From positions 620,001 to 684,000 of the forward strand of contig NZ_CP023667.1 of the NCBI RefSeq assembly GCF_002443155.1: a DNA stretch of 64,000 nucleotides, read 5' to 3'. The notes under the pieces are model-generated. The model was not told the origin of the DNA, searched no databases, and was given only the letters and a program-made list of their open reading frames with translations. Positions 32,742 through 42,500 of this stretch are shown here, piece by piece (the first letter of the stretch is position 1; the number at the start of each line of letters is the position of its first letter). Origin of the DNA: Alcaligenes faecalis (GTDB lineage Bacteria > Pseudomonadota > Gammaproteobacteria > Burkholderiales > Burkholderiaceae_B). A program made the translations under genes and the position numbers.

Positions 32742-33638
32742 TCAGGCGCGTGGATGATGGGCTGCGTGCAAGGCTTTCAAGCGCTCACGTGCCACATGAG
32801 TATAAATCTGGGTCGTGGAAATGTCGGCGTGCCCCAGGAGCATCTGCACTACGCGCAGGTCGGCCCCGTGATTGAGCAGATGGGTGGCAAAAGCATGGCG
32901 CAGAACGTGCGGGGACAAGGGGGCCAGAATTCCGGCCTGTACCGCGTATTTCTTGACGATCAGCCAAAAGGACTGGCGACTCATGCAGGTGCCGCGCCCG
33001 GTAATAAAGACAAAATCGCTGCGGCGCTGGCCCAGCAAGGCAGGGCGGGATTCCTGCATATAGCGTTCGATCCAGTGCAGCGCTTCCTGCCCCAAGGGCA
33101 CCAGCCTGTCCTTGCCGCCCTTGCCCTGGTCGATGCGCAGTACGCCATCGCTCAGGCTCAGGTTTTGCAGGGGCAGTTCAGTCAGCTCCGTGACGCGCAA
33201 ACCGCTGGCATACAAAGTTTCCAGCATGCAGCGGTCACGCAGGCCCAAGGGATTATGTATGTCTGGTGCGGCCAGCAGGCGCTCTACCTGTTCTTCAGAC
33301 AAGGTATGCGGGACACGCGGGGCTTGTCGGGCGCTGCTCAGTTCCAGGCAGGGGTCGTCCTGCCGCATGCCTTCTTGTACCGTCCAATCGTAAAAGCGGC
33401 GCAAGGTGGCCAGCCTGCGGTTGGCCGTGCTGGCCTTGCTCTGACCGGCCTGGCTGGCCATCCATTCGCGCAGATCGCCAGCTTCCAGTTGCTCCAGTGG
33501 TTTGCCTTCGCGCTCTTGCTGAGCCCATTCCTCCAGCCGCTCCAGATCCTGCCGATACGCTTGCTGCGTGTTGGCGGACAGGCCGTCCTGCAACCAGAGC
33601 ATGGTGATGAAATCGGAAATCAGACTGGCTTGCGTCAT
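32742..33638 (-). CDS. xerD: site-specific tyrosine recombinase XerD
   Basis: The 298-residue recombinase acts with XerC at dif to resolve chromosome dimers. A SAM-like N-terminal domain (about residues 5-90) is followed by the catalytic domain. The residues are visible in SGLRVTEL (Arg), GKGGKDR (Lys), HVLRHAFATHLL (His, Arg) and LGHADISTTQIYTHV (His and nucleophilic Tyr). Full length and placement next to ybaK mark it as the housekeeping recombinase rather than an element-borne integrase. Confidence 0.95.
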   Translation of the reverse strand: MTQASLISDFITMLWLQDGLSANTQQAYRQDLERLEEWAQQEREGKPLEQLEAGDLREWMASQAGQSKASTANRRLATLRRFYDWTVQEGMRQDDPCLELSSARQAPRVPHTLSEEQVERLLAAPDIHNPLGLRDRCMLETLYASGLRVTELTELPLQNLSLSDGVLRIDQGKGGKDRLVPLGQEALHWIERYMQESRPALLGQRRSDFVFITGRGTCMSRQSFWLIVKKYAVQAGILAPLSPHVLRHAFATHLLNHGADLRVVQMLLGHADISTTQIYTHVARERLKALHAAHHPRA

Positions 33639-33759
33639 GGGGATGAAAAATTCGGAAAGCGTGGCTGTTGGCGTGCTTTTGGGAGCCGGGATGAGGCAGG
33701 AAAGCCATCATGCTATCACTCCGGGATGATGAGCTTCATTCAGCAGAGGGGTAGATTTA

Positions 33760-33780
33760 CGCTATATACCTATATATATT
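33760..33780 (+). promoter_or_regulatory. ModE box upstream of modA
   Basis: CGCTATATA-cc-TATATATAT resembles the ModE operator of paired TATAT half-sites (E. coli: CGTTATAT with its complement). It lies 46 bp before the modA ATG and immediately upstream of TATACT at 33788-33793, a plausible -10. Confidence 0.6.
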
Positions 33781-33825
33781 TCCTGATTATACTAATTCGT
33801 TACACCCGTCCCGGAGGAGAAAACA

Positions 33826-34575
33826 ATGTTCAAACGCGTCGTATCGGTAGCCGCCTTATCCCTGTTTCTGCAAGGCACAGCACAAGCTGATGAGTTGGTG
33901 GTAGCCGCCGCTGCCAGCCTGACCAATGCTTTCAAGGAACTGGCAGGCCAGTTTGAGGCAGAGCACCCCGGCACCAAGGTGCTGACCAGCTTCGCCGCAT
34001 CGGATGTATTGCTGCAGCAGATCGTCAATGGCGCTCCGGTGGATGTGTTTGCCTCGGCCGACCAGAAAGCCATGAACAAGGCGGAAGAAGCCAAGGCTGT
34101 GGATCCTGCTACCCGCAAGAATTTTGTACAGAATCAGGTTGTGCTGATTGTGCCGACAGATAACCCCGCCAAAGTGAGCAACGCTGGCGATCTGGGCAAG
34201 GCAGAAGTCAAACGCGTGGCTGTGGGTAACCCGGCTGTTGTGCCTGTAGGCCGCTATACCCAGGCTGCTCTGGAAAAAGCCGGTCAGTGGGACGCAGTCA
34301 AACAACGCGAAATTCTGGGGCAGAACGTGCGCCAGGTGCTGGATTACGTTGCCCGCGGTGAAGTGGAAGCCGGTTTCGTGTTCGCTACCGACGCGGCCAT
34401 CATGAAAGACAAGGTGGAAGTGCTGGAAGTGCTCAAGACCACGGAACCTGTCACGTACCCCATCGCCCTGGTGCAGCGCGAAGGCCGTAATGACAAGGCC
34501 CAGGCCTTCCAGGATTTCGTCATGTCCGAATCCGGGCAGCAAGTGCTGGCAAAATACGGTTTTGCCAAGCCTTGA
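33826..34575 (+). CDS. modA: molybdate-binding periplasmic protein
   Basis: This 249-residue receptor has a signal peptide ending AQADE. Ligand-contact regions of ModA are present: VVAAAASLTNAFKEL, SFAASDVLLQQIVNGAPVDV then FASADQKAM, and NPAVVPVGRYTQAAL, plus VRQVLDYVARGEVEAGFVF. It precedes modB by 18 bp in a modABC operon and has an AGGAGA ribosome-binding site. Confidence 0.96.
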   Translation: MFKRVVSVAALSLFLQGTAQADELVVAAAASLTNAFKELAGQFEAEHPGTKVLTSFAASDVLLQQIVNGAPVDVFASADQKAMNKAEEAKAVDPATRKNFVQNQVVLIVPTDNPAKVSNAGDLGKAEVKRVAVGNPAVVPVGRYTQAALEKAGQWDAVKQREILGQNVRQVLDYVARGEVEAGFVFATDAAIMKDKVEVLEVLKTTEPVTYPIALVQREGRNDKAQAFQDFVMSESGQQVLAKYGFAKP

Positions 34576-34593
34576 CAGGATTTTGATAGACGG

Positions 34594-35274
34594 ATGACTT
34601 CACTTTGGATTCCCCTGTGGTTGTCGCTCAAGGTCGCCGGTTGGGCGACCTTGTTCGCCTGTGTGCTGGGTATAGGGGTGGCCTACGCCTTGTCACGCTG
34701 GCAGTCGCGCTGGTGTGACCTGCTTGACTCCATCCTGACCTTGCCCATGGTCTTGCCGCCTACCGTCATTGGCTATTACCTGCTGGTCTTGCTGGGTCGG
34801 CGCAGTACTTTTGGGCAATGGCTCTCCAGCATGGGGATTGAACTGGTCTTTACCTGGCAGGGCGCAGTGATTGCCGCAACTGTCGTCGCTTTTCCCATGA
34901 TTTTGAAGGCCGCGCGTGCGGCTTTTGAGGATGTGGACCCCCGTCTGGAAAATGCCGCCAGCGTGCTGGGCCTGAAACCTTTGGCCATTTTCTTTCGTGT
35001 CAGCCTGCCTTTGGCTGCACGTGGCATCATGGCCGGTGTTTTGCTGGCCTTTGCCCGCGCCCTGGGCGAGTTTGGCGCGACCCTGATGATTGCTGGCAGC
35101 ATACCGGGGCGCACCCAGACCATGTCCATCGCCATTTACGAGGCGGTGCAGGCGGGCGAGGATCAGCAGGCTTTAGTGCTGGTCGCCATTATTTCGATTA
35201 CTTGTGTGCTGGTCTTGTGGAGTACCAGTGCTTTGTCACCCCGTCACGTACGCCGCAAAAGAGGGATGCAATGA
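34594..35274 (+). CDS. modB: molybdate ABC transporter permease
   Basis: The 226-residue inner-membrane protein has the ModB-type loop that docks onto the ATPase, LLAFARALGEFGATLMIAGSIPG (EAA motif with conserved Gly). LPMVLPPTVIGYYLLVLLGR precedes it. About five transmembrane helices are predicted. The stop overlaps the modC ATG (ATGA), coupling the two. Confidence 0.95.
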   Translation: MTSLWIPLWLSLKVAGWATLFACVLGIGVAYALSRWQSRWCDLLDSILTLPMVLPPTVIGYYLLVLLGRRSTFGQWLSSMGIELVFTWQGAVIAATVVAFPMILKAARAAFEDVDPRLENAASVLGLKPLAIFFRVSLPLAARGIMAGVLLAFARALGEFGATLMIAGSIPGRTQTMSIAIYEAVQAGEDQQALVLVAIISITCVLVLWSTSALSPRHVRRKRGMQ

Positions 35275-35972
35275 GCCTGAATGTACAGATTCAACGCACA
35301 GTGGTCAGCGAGACCCGTCATTTCGACTTGAATATTCAGATTCAAACCGAAGCCCGTCATATTGCCTTGTACGGGCCTTCAGGTTCGGGCAAGTCCCTGA
35401 CGGTGCAAAGCGTGGCGGGCTTGTTGCGGCCCGATCATGGTCGTATTCAGATTGGCGACCAGGTTTACTTTGATTCTGAAAGAGGCATCAACCTGAAGCC
35501 GCGCGAGCGTCGGGTGGCGTATCTGTTTCAGGACTACGGCCTGTTCCCGCATTTGACCGCGGCACAGAATATTTGCTTTGGCTTGAATACAGGCTTGTTC
35601 AACCGCTCCGTGCGCGACATGCCTGCGGCTGCCCAGCGTTGGGTCGAGGCGTTTCAGCTGGAGTCGGTATTGAGCAGCTACCCCGCCCAATTGTCGGGCG
35701 GGCAAAAGCAGCGTTGTGCCTTGGCGCGAGCCTTGGCCATTCAACCTCAGCTGCTCTTGCTGGATGAGCCATTGGCAGCCCTGGATCAGGATTTGCGGGC
35801 TCGTTTGCGGGCTGAACTGGCTCAGTTGCAAAGCCAGATCGATATTCCCACTATCCTGATTACCCACGATCCTGAGGATGCCAGGGCCCTGGCCCAAGAG
35901 GTCTATCGTATTCGCGAGGGGCGCATCATTGAATGCTGTACCAGCGCGGATCTGGAAGTCCTTACAGCGTAG
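35271..35972 (+). CDS. modC: molybdate ABC transporter ATPase, short form without MOP domain
   Basis: At 233 residues the protein holds the ATPase domain alone: Walker A GPSGSGKS, a Q-loop in YLFQDYGLFPH, signature LSGGQKQR and Walker B LLLLDEP, then the His switch ITHDPED. The ModC of E. coli is about 350 residues and has a C-terminal molybdate-binding (TOBE/MOP) domain that is missing here. The start overlaps modB by 4 bp. Its 3' end overlaps the convergent modE by 11 bp. Confidence 0.94.
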   Translation: MSLNVQIQRTVVSETRHFDLNIQIQTEARHIALYGPSGSGKSLTVQSVAGLLRPDHGRIQIGDQVYFDSERGINLKPRERRVAYLFQDYGLFPHLTAAQNICFGLNTGLFNRSVRDMPAAAQRWVEAFQLESVLSSYPAQLSGGQKQRCALARALAIQPQLLLLDEPLAALDQDLRARLRAELAQLQSQIDIPTILITHDPEDARALAQEVYRIREGRIIECCTSADLEVLTA

Positions 35973-36774
35973 CGATCATCACGCTGGATGCCTTGAACAG
36001 TGCATAGGCGGATTGGCCTGCTTCCAGGTGCAAGCGCTGTGTGCTGTCCAGGGTGATGCTGGCGGTTACTGTCAGGCCCTGTGGCAGTTCCAGGCGTACT
36101 TCTGCATTGACGGCACCGGTAATGACGTCGGTAATGGTGCCGGGTAGCTGATTGCGAGCGGATAGAGAGTTGCGGGTGTCGCCCGTGCCAATCATGATCG
36201 AGGACGCTTTCAGAAAAGCCAGAACCTTCTGCCCTTCACGCAGGCCCAGGTTTTCCGTGCTTTCCCGTGTAATCGAAGCAACAACGGTTTGGCCCTGGCC
36301 AATATCCACATGAATTTCGTCATTGACGGCGCCGGTCTTGATCGTGGTAACGATGCCGGGCAGTTGGTTGCGAGCCGAAGTTTGCATGATCATGGTCTGG
36401 AGTAACTCCATTTGAGTCGCCACGGAAGGCATTAAACGACCAATACGGCTCATGAAGCGTTGATGCAGCCGGTCGTAGGTTTGATACAGCTCCAGCAGTT
36501 CGATGGCTTTGGGCGTCAGGGTGGCACCGCCACCACGATGACCGCCCGTACTGCGCAGCACCAGAGGTTCGCCCGCCATATTGTTCATGATGTCGATGGC
36601 GTCCCAGGCCGCCTTGTAGCTGATGCCAATATGACGGGCAGCGGCAGAGATCGAACCCTGCTCGGCAATGGCGGCCAGCAAGGCCATACGGCGGGCGCTG
36701 CCCCAGGTATGGTCGCCAGTGCGCAGCGACAGGCTGCCGGTTAATTCGGTATTGGGGGTGTTTGAACTAGACAT
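35962..36774 (-). CDS. modE: molybdate-responsive regulator ModE
   Basis: The 270-residue repressor has an N-terminal winged helix (RRMALLAAIAEQGSISAAAR then HIGISYKAAWDAIDIMNN, and GGATLTPKAIELLELYQ). Two tandem molybdate-binding TOBE repeats follow: SARNQLPGIVTTIKTGAVNDE (about residues 132-200) and SARNQLPGTITDVITGAVNAE (about 205-270). It binds molybdate and represses modABC in E. coli. It faces modC tail to tail with an 11-bp overlap. Confidence 0.95.
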   Translation of the reverse strand: MSSSNTPNTELTGSLSLRTGDHTWGSARRMALLAAIAEQGSISAAARHIGISYKAAWDAIDIMNNMAGEPLVLRSTGGHRGGGATLTPKAIELLELYQTYDRLHQRFMSRIGRLMPSVATQMELLQTMIMQTSARNQLPGIVTTIKTGAVNDEIHVDIGQGQTVVASITRESTENLGLREGQKVLAFLKASSIMIGTGDTRNSLSARNQLPGTITDVITGAVNAEVRLELPQGLTVTASITLDSTQRLHLEAGQSAYALFKASSVMIATL

Positions 36775-36882
36775 GGTGATAAGTGTAAGGGCGGGAACAA
36801 ACTAGGGATAGAGCGCCGGTACAATGGCCGGATCAGCGCTGCTGGCCGTTCTGTTTTCTTGCAACCTTAACTGGTTTTTTCT

Positions 36883-39531
36883 ATGTACGACACCCCTGCT
36901 GTTTCCATGGCTCAATTGCAGGAGCTCAATAGTGCCGAGACGGTTGTGTTAACCGTGAACAAGCGCTATGCGCGCCGCCTGCTGGGGCATTTGTCGGCTC
37001 GTCTGGCCGGCGCTGGCGGGACGGTGGCCGTGCCGGAAATTGTGCCGTTGGGTGCGTGGCTGGCGCAGGCCAGCGATCAGCTTTGCTTTTCCGAACAATG
37101 GCAACCGGCCGCGCACCAGATGGATCGTTTTGCCGCCTTGCAGCGCTGGGAGCACAGTATCGAGCAGTGCGAGGAAGAGGGTTATTTCCTGGATGTAGGC
37201 CAGGCGGCGCGCCTGGCTTGTGAAGCCGATACCTTGCTGGATGAATGGAGTATCGAGCTGAAACCCGGTGAGGCCAGCGTGGATTTCGAGCGCTTCATGC
37301 AGTGGCGCGCTCACTATCGGCAAAGCCTGGAACAGGCGGATCTGGACGACGCGAATCTGGCTGCGGAACGTGTGCTGAAAGCGGTGCAGGCCGGTGCCCT
37401 GCATATGCGTCATCGTCATATGGTGCTGCATGGTTTTCATGAATACTCCCCGCGTCTGCAAAGCCTCTTGAGTGGTTTGCAGGATATGGGGGTGGAGATT
37501 CTGCAACTGCAGCACGAAGAGGCTCCGGCAACAGAAGTTCATCGAGTGCAGGCACAGGATGCGGATACGGAATGGCGCCTGGCTGTGCAGTGGGCGCGTC
37601 GTCAATTGGATGAGGACCCGGATCGCACAGTAGCCATTGTGGCTGCGCAGCTGGAAACACAATTGCCCTTGGTGCATCGCCTCTTGCGTCAGGCCATGCA
37701 CACGGATCAAGGTGCTTTGCCTTATAACGTGGCAGCGGCCCGATCCTTGGCTGAGTGGCCAGTGGTTGAAGCGGCCATGGCCTGGTTGAAGGCCTTGTTT
37801 ACGCTGGCGACCAAGGGGCAGGCCGAGCCCGCCATGCTGGGCGAAGCCTTGCGTTTGGGCGCGTGTCAGGCAGAACAGTCCGAAGCAGGCGGCCGTGCTC
37901 GCATTGACAAGGCCTGGCGCGACAATCGCATCACGCAAGTGAGCCGCAAAGAATTTGCCGACATGCTCAGCTTTCACACGCCCGAACTGGCTCTGGCCTG
38001 GGGCAAGGCGGTGGAGCGCTTCGAGTCCGTGTCGGCCGGCGCTCAAGGGGTGGATACCTGGGCTTCGGTCATGCGCCAATGCCTGGAGGCCTTGGGTTTC
38101 CCGGGAACCAACCGTCTGGACAGTGCTCAGTTTCAAACCCTGGAAGCGTTGGAAGCCTTGCTGCTGCAACTGGCACAGCAAGCTCCTGTCCTGGGTCGCA
38201 TCAGTGCCTTGAAGGCGCAAAGCGCGTTGGCTCGCATGGCCCGTGAAAATCTGTTCCAGCCACAACGTGATCCGCGCTCCCGTCTGGATGTGCTGGGTTT
38301 TCTGGAAGCGGAAGGCGGGCGTTGGGATGCCGTATGGGTGCTGGGCCTGACCGATGATATTTTGCCTGCCGCCGTCAAACCGAATCCCTTGATTCCTGCC
38401 CAGGTGCTGCGCCGAGTCTCGGCACCTCGCAGTACGCCGGAGCGGGAGCTGGAGTGGGCGCGCTGGATGCTGAGCGCCTTGCTGCGCTGTGGTAATCAGG
38501 TTTTGCTAAGTGCACCTTTGCATCAGGGTGAACAGGAACTGAGACCTAGCCCCTTGATTGCTCATTGGCCTGTGCTTGAAATGCCTTGGGCGGTGCAGGC
38601 AGAGCAGGCCGTCGCACAGGAAGCCTTGTTGGATGAGCACGGCCCCAGCCTGATGCTGGAAGAGCGCATACGCGGCGGGATCAGCGTGCTGGATACGCAG
38701 GCCCGCAGCCCCTTGTGGGCTTTCGTGAAGTTCCGTTTGCATGGTCAGGCCTTGCCCGATTACGCCCGTGTCGGCGATATGAATACACGTGGGATGTTCC
38801 TGCACCGCGCCGTCGAATTGTTCTGGCTGCGTGTGAAGGATCAGGACAGCCTGCATGAGCTGATTGGCGAGGATTCGCTGCTGGATGTGGTGCAAGCATG
38901 TATCGAACAGGCTGCTCAGGAAGAGCTGGCCGATTACGGTCCGGTGCTGCGCAGCCTGGAAATGGAGCGGGGTCTGGCGGTCTTGAACGAGTACGCCCAT
39001 CAGGAAGCCCAACGCCCACCGTTTGCTCTGGGGGCGACGGAGCATGAATTGAGCTGGAGTCGAGGCTTGCTGCGCCTGAACCTGCGCTTGGACCGACTGG
39101 ATGATCTGGCTGATGGCGAGCAATTGCTGTTGGACTACAAAACCGGCATAGGCGAGCTGCGGCCCGATAAAGACTGGTTGCGGCCCAGACCCGTGAATCT
39201 GCAATTGCCGTTTTATGCTGCCGCCTTGCAGGATCAAGGCCGTAGCGTCAGTGGTTTGGCCTTTGTACGCTTGCATGCCCGTCAGGTGGGCTTAAGCGGT
39301 TTGGCCGCGCCCGGCATGGATATTGATGGCCTGACCGAATTGGAAAGCGCCCAGCAGTGGACCGCGCAAATCGCGCAGTGGAAACAGGCGGTGGAAGGTC
39401 TGGCAGATGAGTTCCTGCAAGGGCAGGCCGCCAACCAGATCTGGAACCGCAATGATTTGCTGTACTGCGATGTTTTGCCTTTTTTACGTTTGTTCCAGGA
39501 AGACCTCCAAGACAATGGAGGAGAGGTGTAA
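36883..39531 (+). CDS. AddB-like helicase/nuclease, PD-(D/E)XK type (probable double-strand break repair protein)
   Basis: The 882-residue protein has a degenerate helicase-like N-terminal part. The RecB-type nuclease domain is at the C-terminus (about residues 620-870): RGMFLHRAVE with a conserved His, then LRLDRLD and LLLDYKTG, where the Asp and Lys form the active site. The same layout occurs in betaproteobacterial 'probable DNA repair' proteins that replace RecBCD/AddB. It ends in a TAATG overlap with the helicase gene, so the two are produced together and probably form one complex for break end resection. Confidence 0.85.
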   Translation: MYDTPAVSMAQLQELNSAETVVLTVNKRYARRLLGHLSARLAGAGGTVAVPEIVPLGAWLAQASDQLCFSEQWQPAAHQMDRFAALQRWEHSIEQCEEEGYFLDVGQAARLACEADTLLDEWSIELKPGEASVDFERFMQWRAHYRQSLEQADLDDANLAAERVLKAVQAGALHMRHRHMVLHGFHEYSPRLQSLLSGLQDMGVEILQLQHEEAPATEVHRVQAQDADTEWRLAVQWARRQLDEDPDRTVAIVAAQLETQLPLVHRLLRQAMHTDQGALPYNVAAARSLAEWPVVEAAMAWLKALFTLATKGQAEPAMLGEALRLGACQAEQSEAGGRARIDKAWRDNRITQVSRKEFADMLSFHTPELALAWGKAVERFESVSAGAQGVDTWASVMRQCLEALGFPGTNRLDSAQFQTLEALEALLLQLAQQAPVLGRISALKAQSALARMARENLFQPQRDPRSRLDVLGFLEAEGGRWDAVWVLGLTDDILPAAVKPNPLIPAQVLRRVSAPRSTPERELEWARWMLSALLRCGNQVLLSAPLHQGEQELRPSPLIAHWPVLEMPWAVQAEQAVAQEALLDEHGPSLMLEERIRGGISVLDTQARSPLWAFVKFRLHGQALPDYARVGDMNTRGMFLHRAVELFWLRVKDQDSLHELIGEDSLLDVVQACIEQAAQEELADYGPVLRSLEMERGLAVLNEYAHQEAQRPPFALGATEHELSWSRGLLRLNLRLDRLDDLADGEQLLLDYKTGIGELRPDKDWLRPRPVNLQLPFYAAALQDQGRSVSGLAFVRLHARQVGLSGLAAPGMDIDGLTELESAQQWTAQIAQWKQAVEGLADEFLQGQAANQIWNRNDLLYCDVLPFLRLFQEDLQDNGGEV

Positions 39532-42500
39532 TGCTGACAGTCCCTAGCGATAGCCCCGCCCGTGCACGGGCACTGGACCCCGAGTCCTCCTTTCTGGTGC
39601 AAGCCCCAGCCGGTTCCGGCAAGACAGAGTTGCTGACTGACCGGATTCTGGCCCTGCTGGCTCGCGTGCAACGGCCAGAGGAAATTGTGGCCATTACCTT
39701 CACCCGTAAAGCTGCGGCTGAAATGCATGCGCGTGTGCTGGAGAAGCTGGCCGCTGCCAATCAGGAACGCCCTGCCGAGCCCTACCGGGTACGTAGCTGG
39801 GAGCTGGCGCGCGCGGCCATGCAGCGCAATCAGGAACAACAGTGGGATTTGCTGGCCTATCCGGCACGCTTGAGTATCCGTACCATCGACTCCTTGTGTG
39901 CGCACCTGGTGCGTGCCATGCCCTGGATTACGGGGCTGGGCGGGGTGCCGGCCATTACCGATAAGGCCCAGGAACATTACGAAGCGGCGGCTTGGGCCAC
40001 GCTGGAGATGGCGGAAAGCGTGCCCAGCGTGGCGCGCTTTCTGGAACATATGGATGTGAACCTGCTGCAGGCGCAAGCTCTGTTGGCCGGTATGTTGGCC
40101 AGCCGCGATCAGTGGCTGCCAGCCGTGGGGCAGGGCGGTGATGTGGCGCTTTTGCAAGACAGCTTGCGCGAGGTGGTGGAGCAGCAGCTGCAGCAGCTAA
40201 GCGATTCACTGCCACCCGGTTGGGCGCGGACTTTGGCCCCCCTGGCCTGCTTTGCGGCCTCGAATCTGGAAAGCGGCGATGTGTTGGCCTTGGCGGATTG
40301 GCAAGGCGATAACCTGGCCCCGGTCATGGACGATCTGCCGCGCTGGCGTGGCCTGGCCGCCTTGTTGCTGACGGATAAAGGTGATCTGCGTAAGAGCCTG
40401 ACAGTGCGTAATGGCTTTCCCCCGAAAACAGCACAAAAAGAAACTCTGACGGAGTGGTTAAGCAACTGCCTGGGGACAGAGCCCTGGATTGCCCGTCTGG
40501 CCAGTGCCCGCCTTTTGCCCGAGCAATACTCCCCCCAGCAGCAAGAAGTCCTGTCCAATCTGATTCAGGTTTTATGGCTGGCTGCGGCGCAATTGAAACT
40601 GCGCTTTGCCGAGAAAGCCGAGGTCGATTTCACCGAGATTGCACAGCGTGCTTTGCAAGCCCTGGGCGATGCGGACGAGCCGGGCGAGTTGCTTTTGCGC
40701 ATGGACAGATCCATACGTCATTTGCTGGTGGACGAGTTCCAGGACACCAGCCAATCCCAGGTGCAATTGCTGGAGCGCCTGACCAGTGGCTGGGAACCGG
40801 GCGATGGGCGCAGCCTGTTTCTGGTGGGCGACCCCATGCAGTCCATTTACCGTTTTCGCAAGGCGGAAGTGGGTTTGTTTCTGCAGGTCTGGCAAGCGCG
40901 ACGCCTAGGCGAAGTAGAGCTGGAGCCGCTGAATCTCAGCAATAACTTCCGCTCGCACCCGCGTTTGGTGGAGTGGGTGAACAAGGTGGGGGCGCAACTG
41001 TTTCCGGCTCGACCTGATCCGGATCTGGGCATGGTCACCTACGAACACTCGACTGCTTTCAAGCCTGATATTCCCGAGTGGGCGGTGCACTTTCACCCCT
41101 CCTGGCATTTCCGGGTGGCACGGGGAGAGGATGCCGTGCCGTCGCAACAAGCAGCCCAGGAGCGTGCGGTGCAAGAGGCGGTTCAGTGCGCAGCTCAAGC
41201 TCTGGAACGTTATCAGGACAGTGAGCATCCGGTGGCAATTCTGGTGCGAGCACGTTCGCACTTGCATTGTTTGGTGCGCAAGCTGGGTGAGCAGGGCATA
41301 CCGTGCCGAGCCGTAGAGCTGGAACCCTTGCAACAGCGCCCTGTGGTGGCGGATTTGGTGCAATTGGTCCGTGCCTTGGCTCACCCGGCAGATCGACTGG
41401 CTTGGCTGTCCGTCTTGCGCTCGCCATTGATCGGTTTGCGTTTGGAGAGCCTGCATCGCTTGTGCGCCATGCATCCCACCCAGACCTTGGCCGAGCTGAC
41501 GCAGAATCAGGAGTTTCAGGATTGGGATTCGGACGAGCGGACCCGTCTCTTGTTTGCCTGCCAGATCTTGCTGGACCGGAGAAATCGCAGCGGTTTGATG
41601 CCGTTTGCGGGCTGGGTACAGGAGTGCTGGACACGCCTGGGCGGGCCGCAGGTTTATCCAAGCCTGGCCGATCAGGCCGATGCCGAACAAGTTTTGCGGC
41701 TGCTGGAGGAGCTGTGTCCCTATGGACCGCCCGATCAGCAGCAATTGCAGGCCCGCGTGGAGTCCTTGTATGCCACCCCGCAAGGTACGGGCAAGGCCGT
41801 GGAGGTGATGACGATTCACAAATCCAAGGGGCTGGAGTTCGAAACCGTCATCTTGTTTGGCTTGCACAAGCAATCGGCAGCCGATTCCGAACCCTTGATT
41901 CGTCTGGAACACAGCGCCGAGCGCCTGATTCTGGGGCCGATCAGCCATAAAGGCAGCGAGCAACGCGATCCGGTGTCGCAGTTTCTGGCAGCGCGGGAAC
42001 GTATCCGGGCCGAGCAGGAAAGCCACCGTCTTTTATATGTGGCCCTGACGCGAGCCCGTCAGGAGTTGCATTTGTTTGCGGAACTGAGCATCACCCAGGA
42101 CAAGGGCCTGCGTGAGCCGGATGGCCGTTCCTTGTTGAGCCGTGTCTGGCCCGTCCTGGATCAGCCACAGGCTCCGGTTTGGCAAGCCGAGCAGGGCGCA
42201 CAGCAAGAGGAGTCCGGGCAAAGTTCTGCGGCATTGTTGCAGCGAGTGGTGAGTCTGCCCGCTGCACCACCCGAGCAGTTGCCAAGCGCCAGCCCGCAGT
42301 ATCAAAGCTGGCAGTGGTCCCTGGACACGACTCATGAAAAAGCCATTGGTACGGTTGCCCACGACTGGCTGGAAAAGCTGGGTCGTGAAGGTCTGGACCA
42401 GTGGCCGGTAGAGCGCTTGCAGCAAAGCCGCGCCGTGATGCGTCGCCAGTTGCAGCGGGCCGGTGTGCCGGCCAGCTATCTGGATGACGCTGCCCAATCC

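Noticed and set aside
32742..33638. XerD as a phage or island integrase
   Set aside because: Full-length XerD with all family motifs, next to ybaK; housekeeping recombinase.
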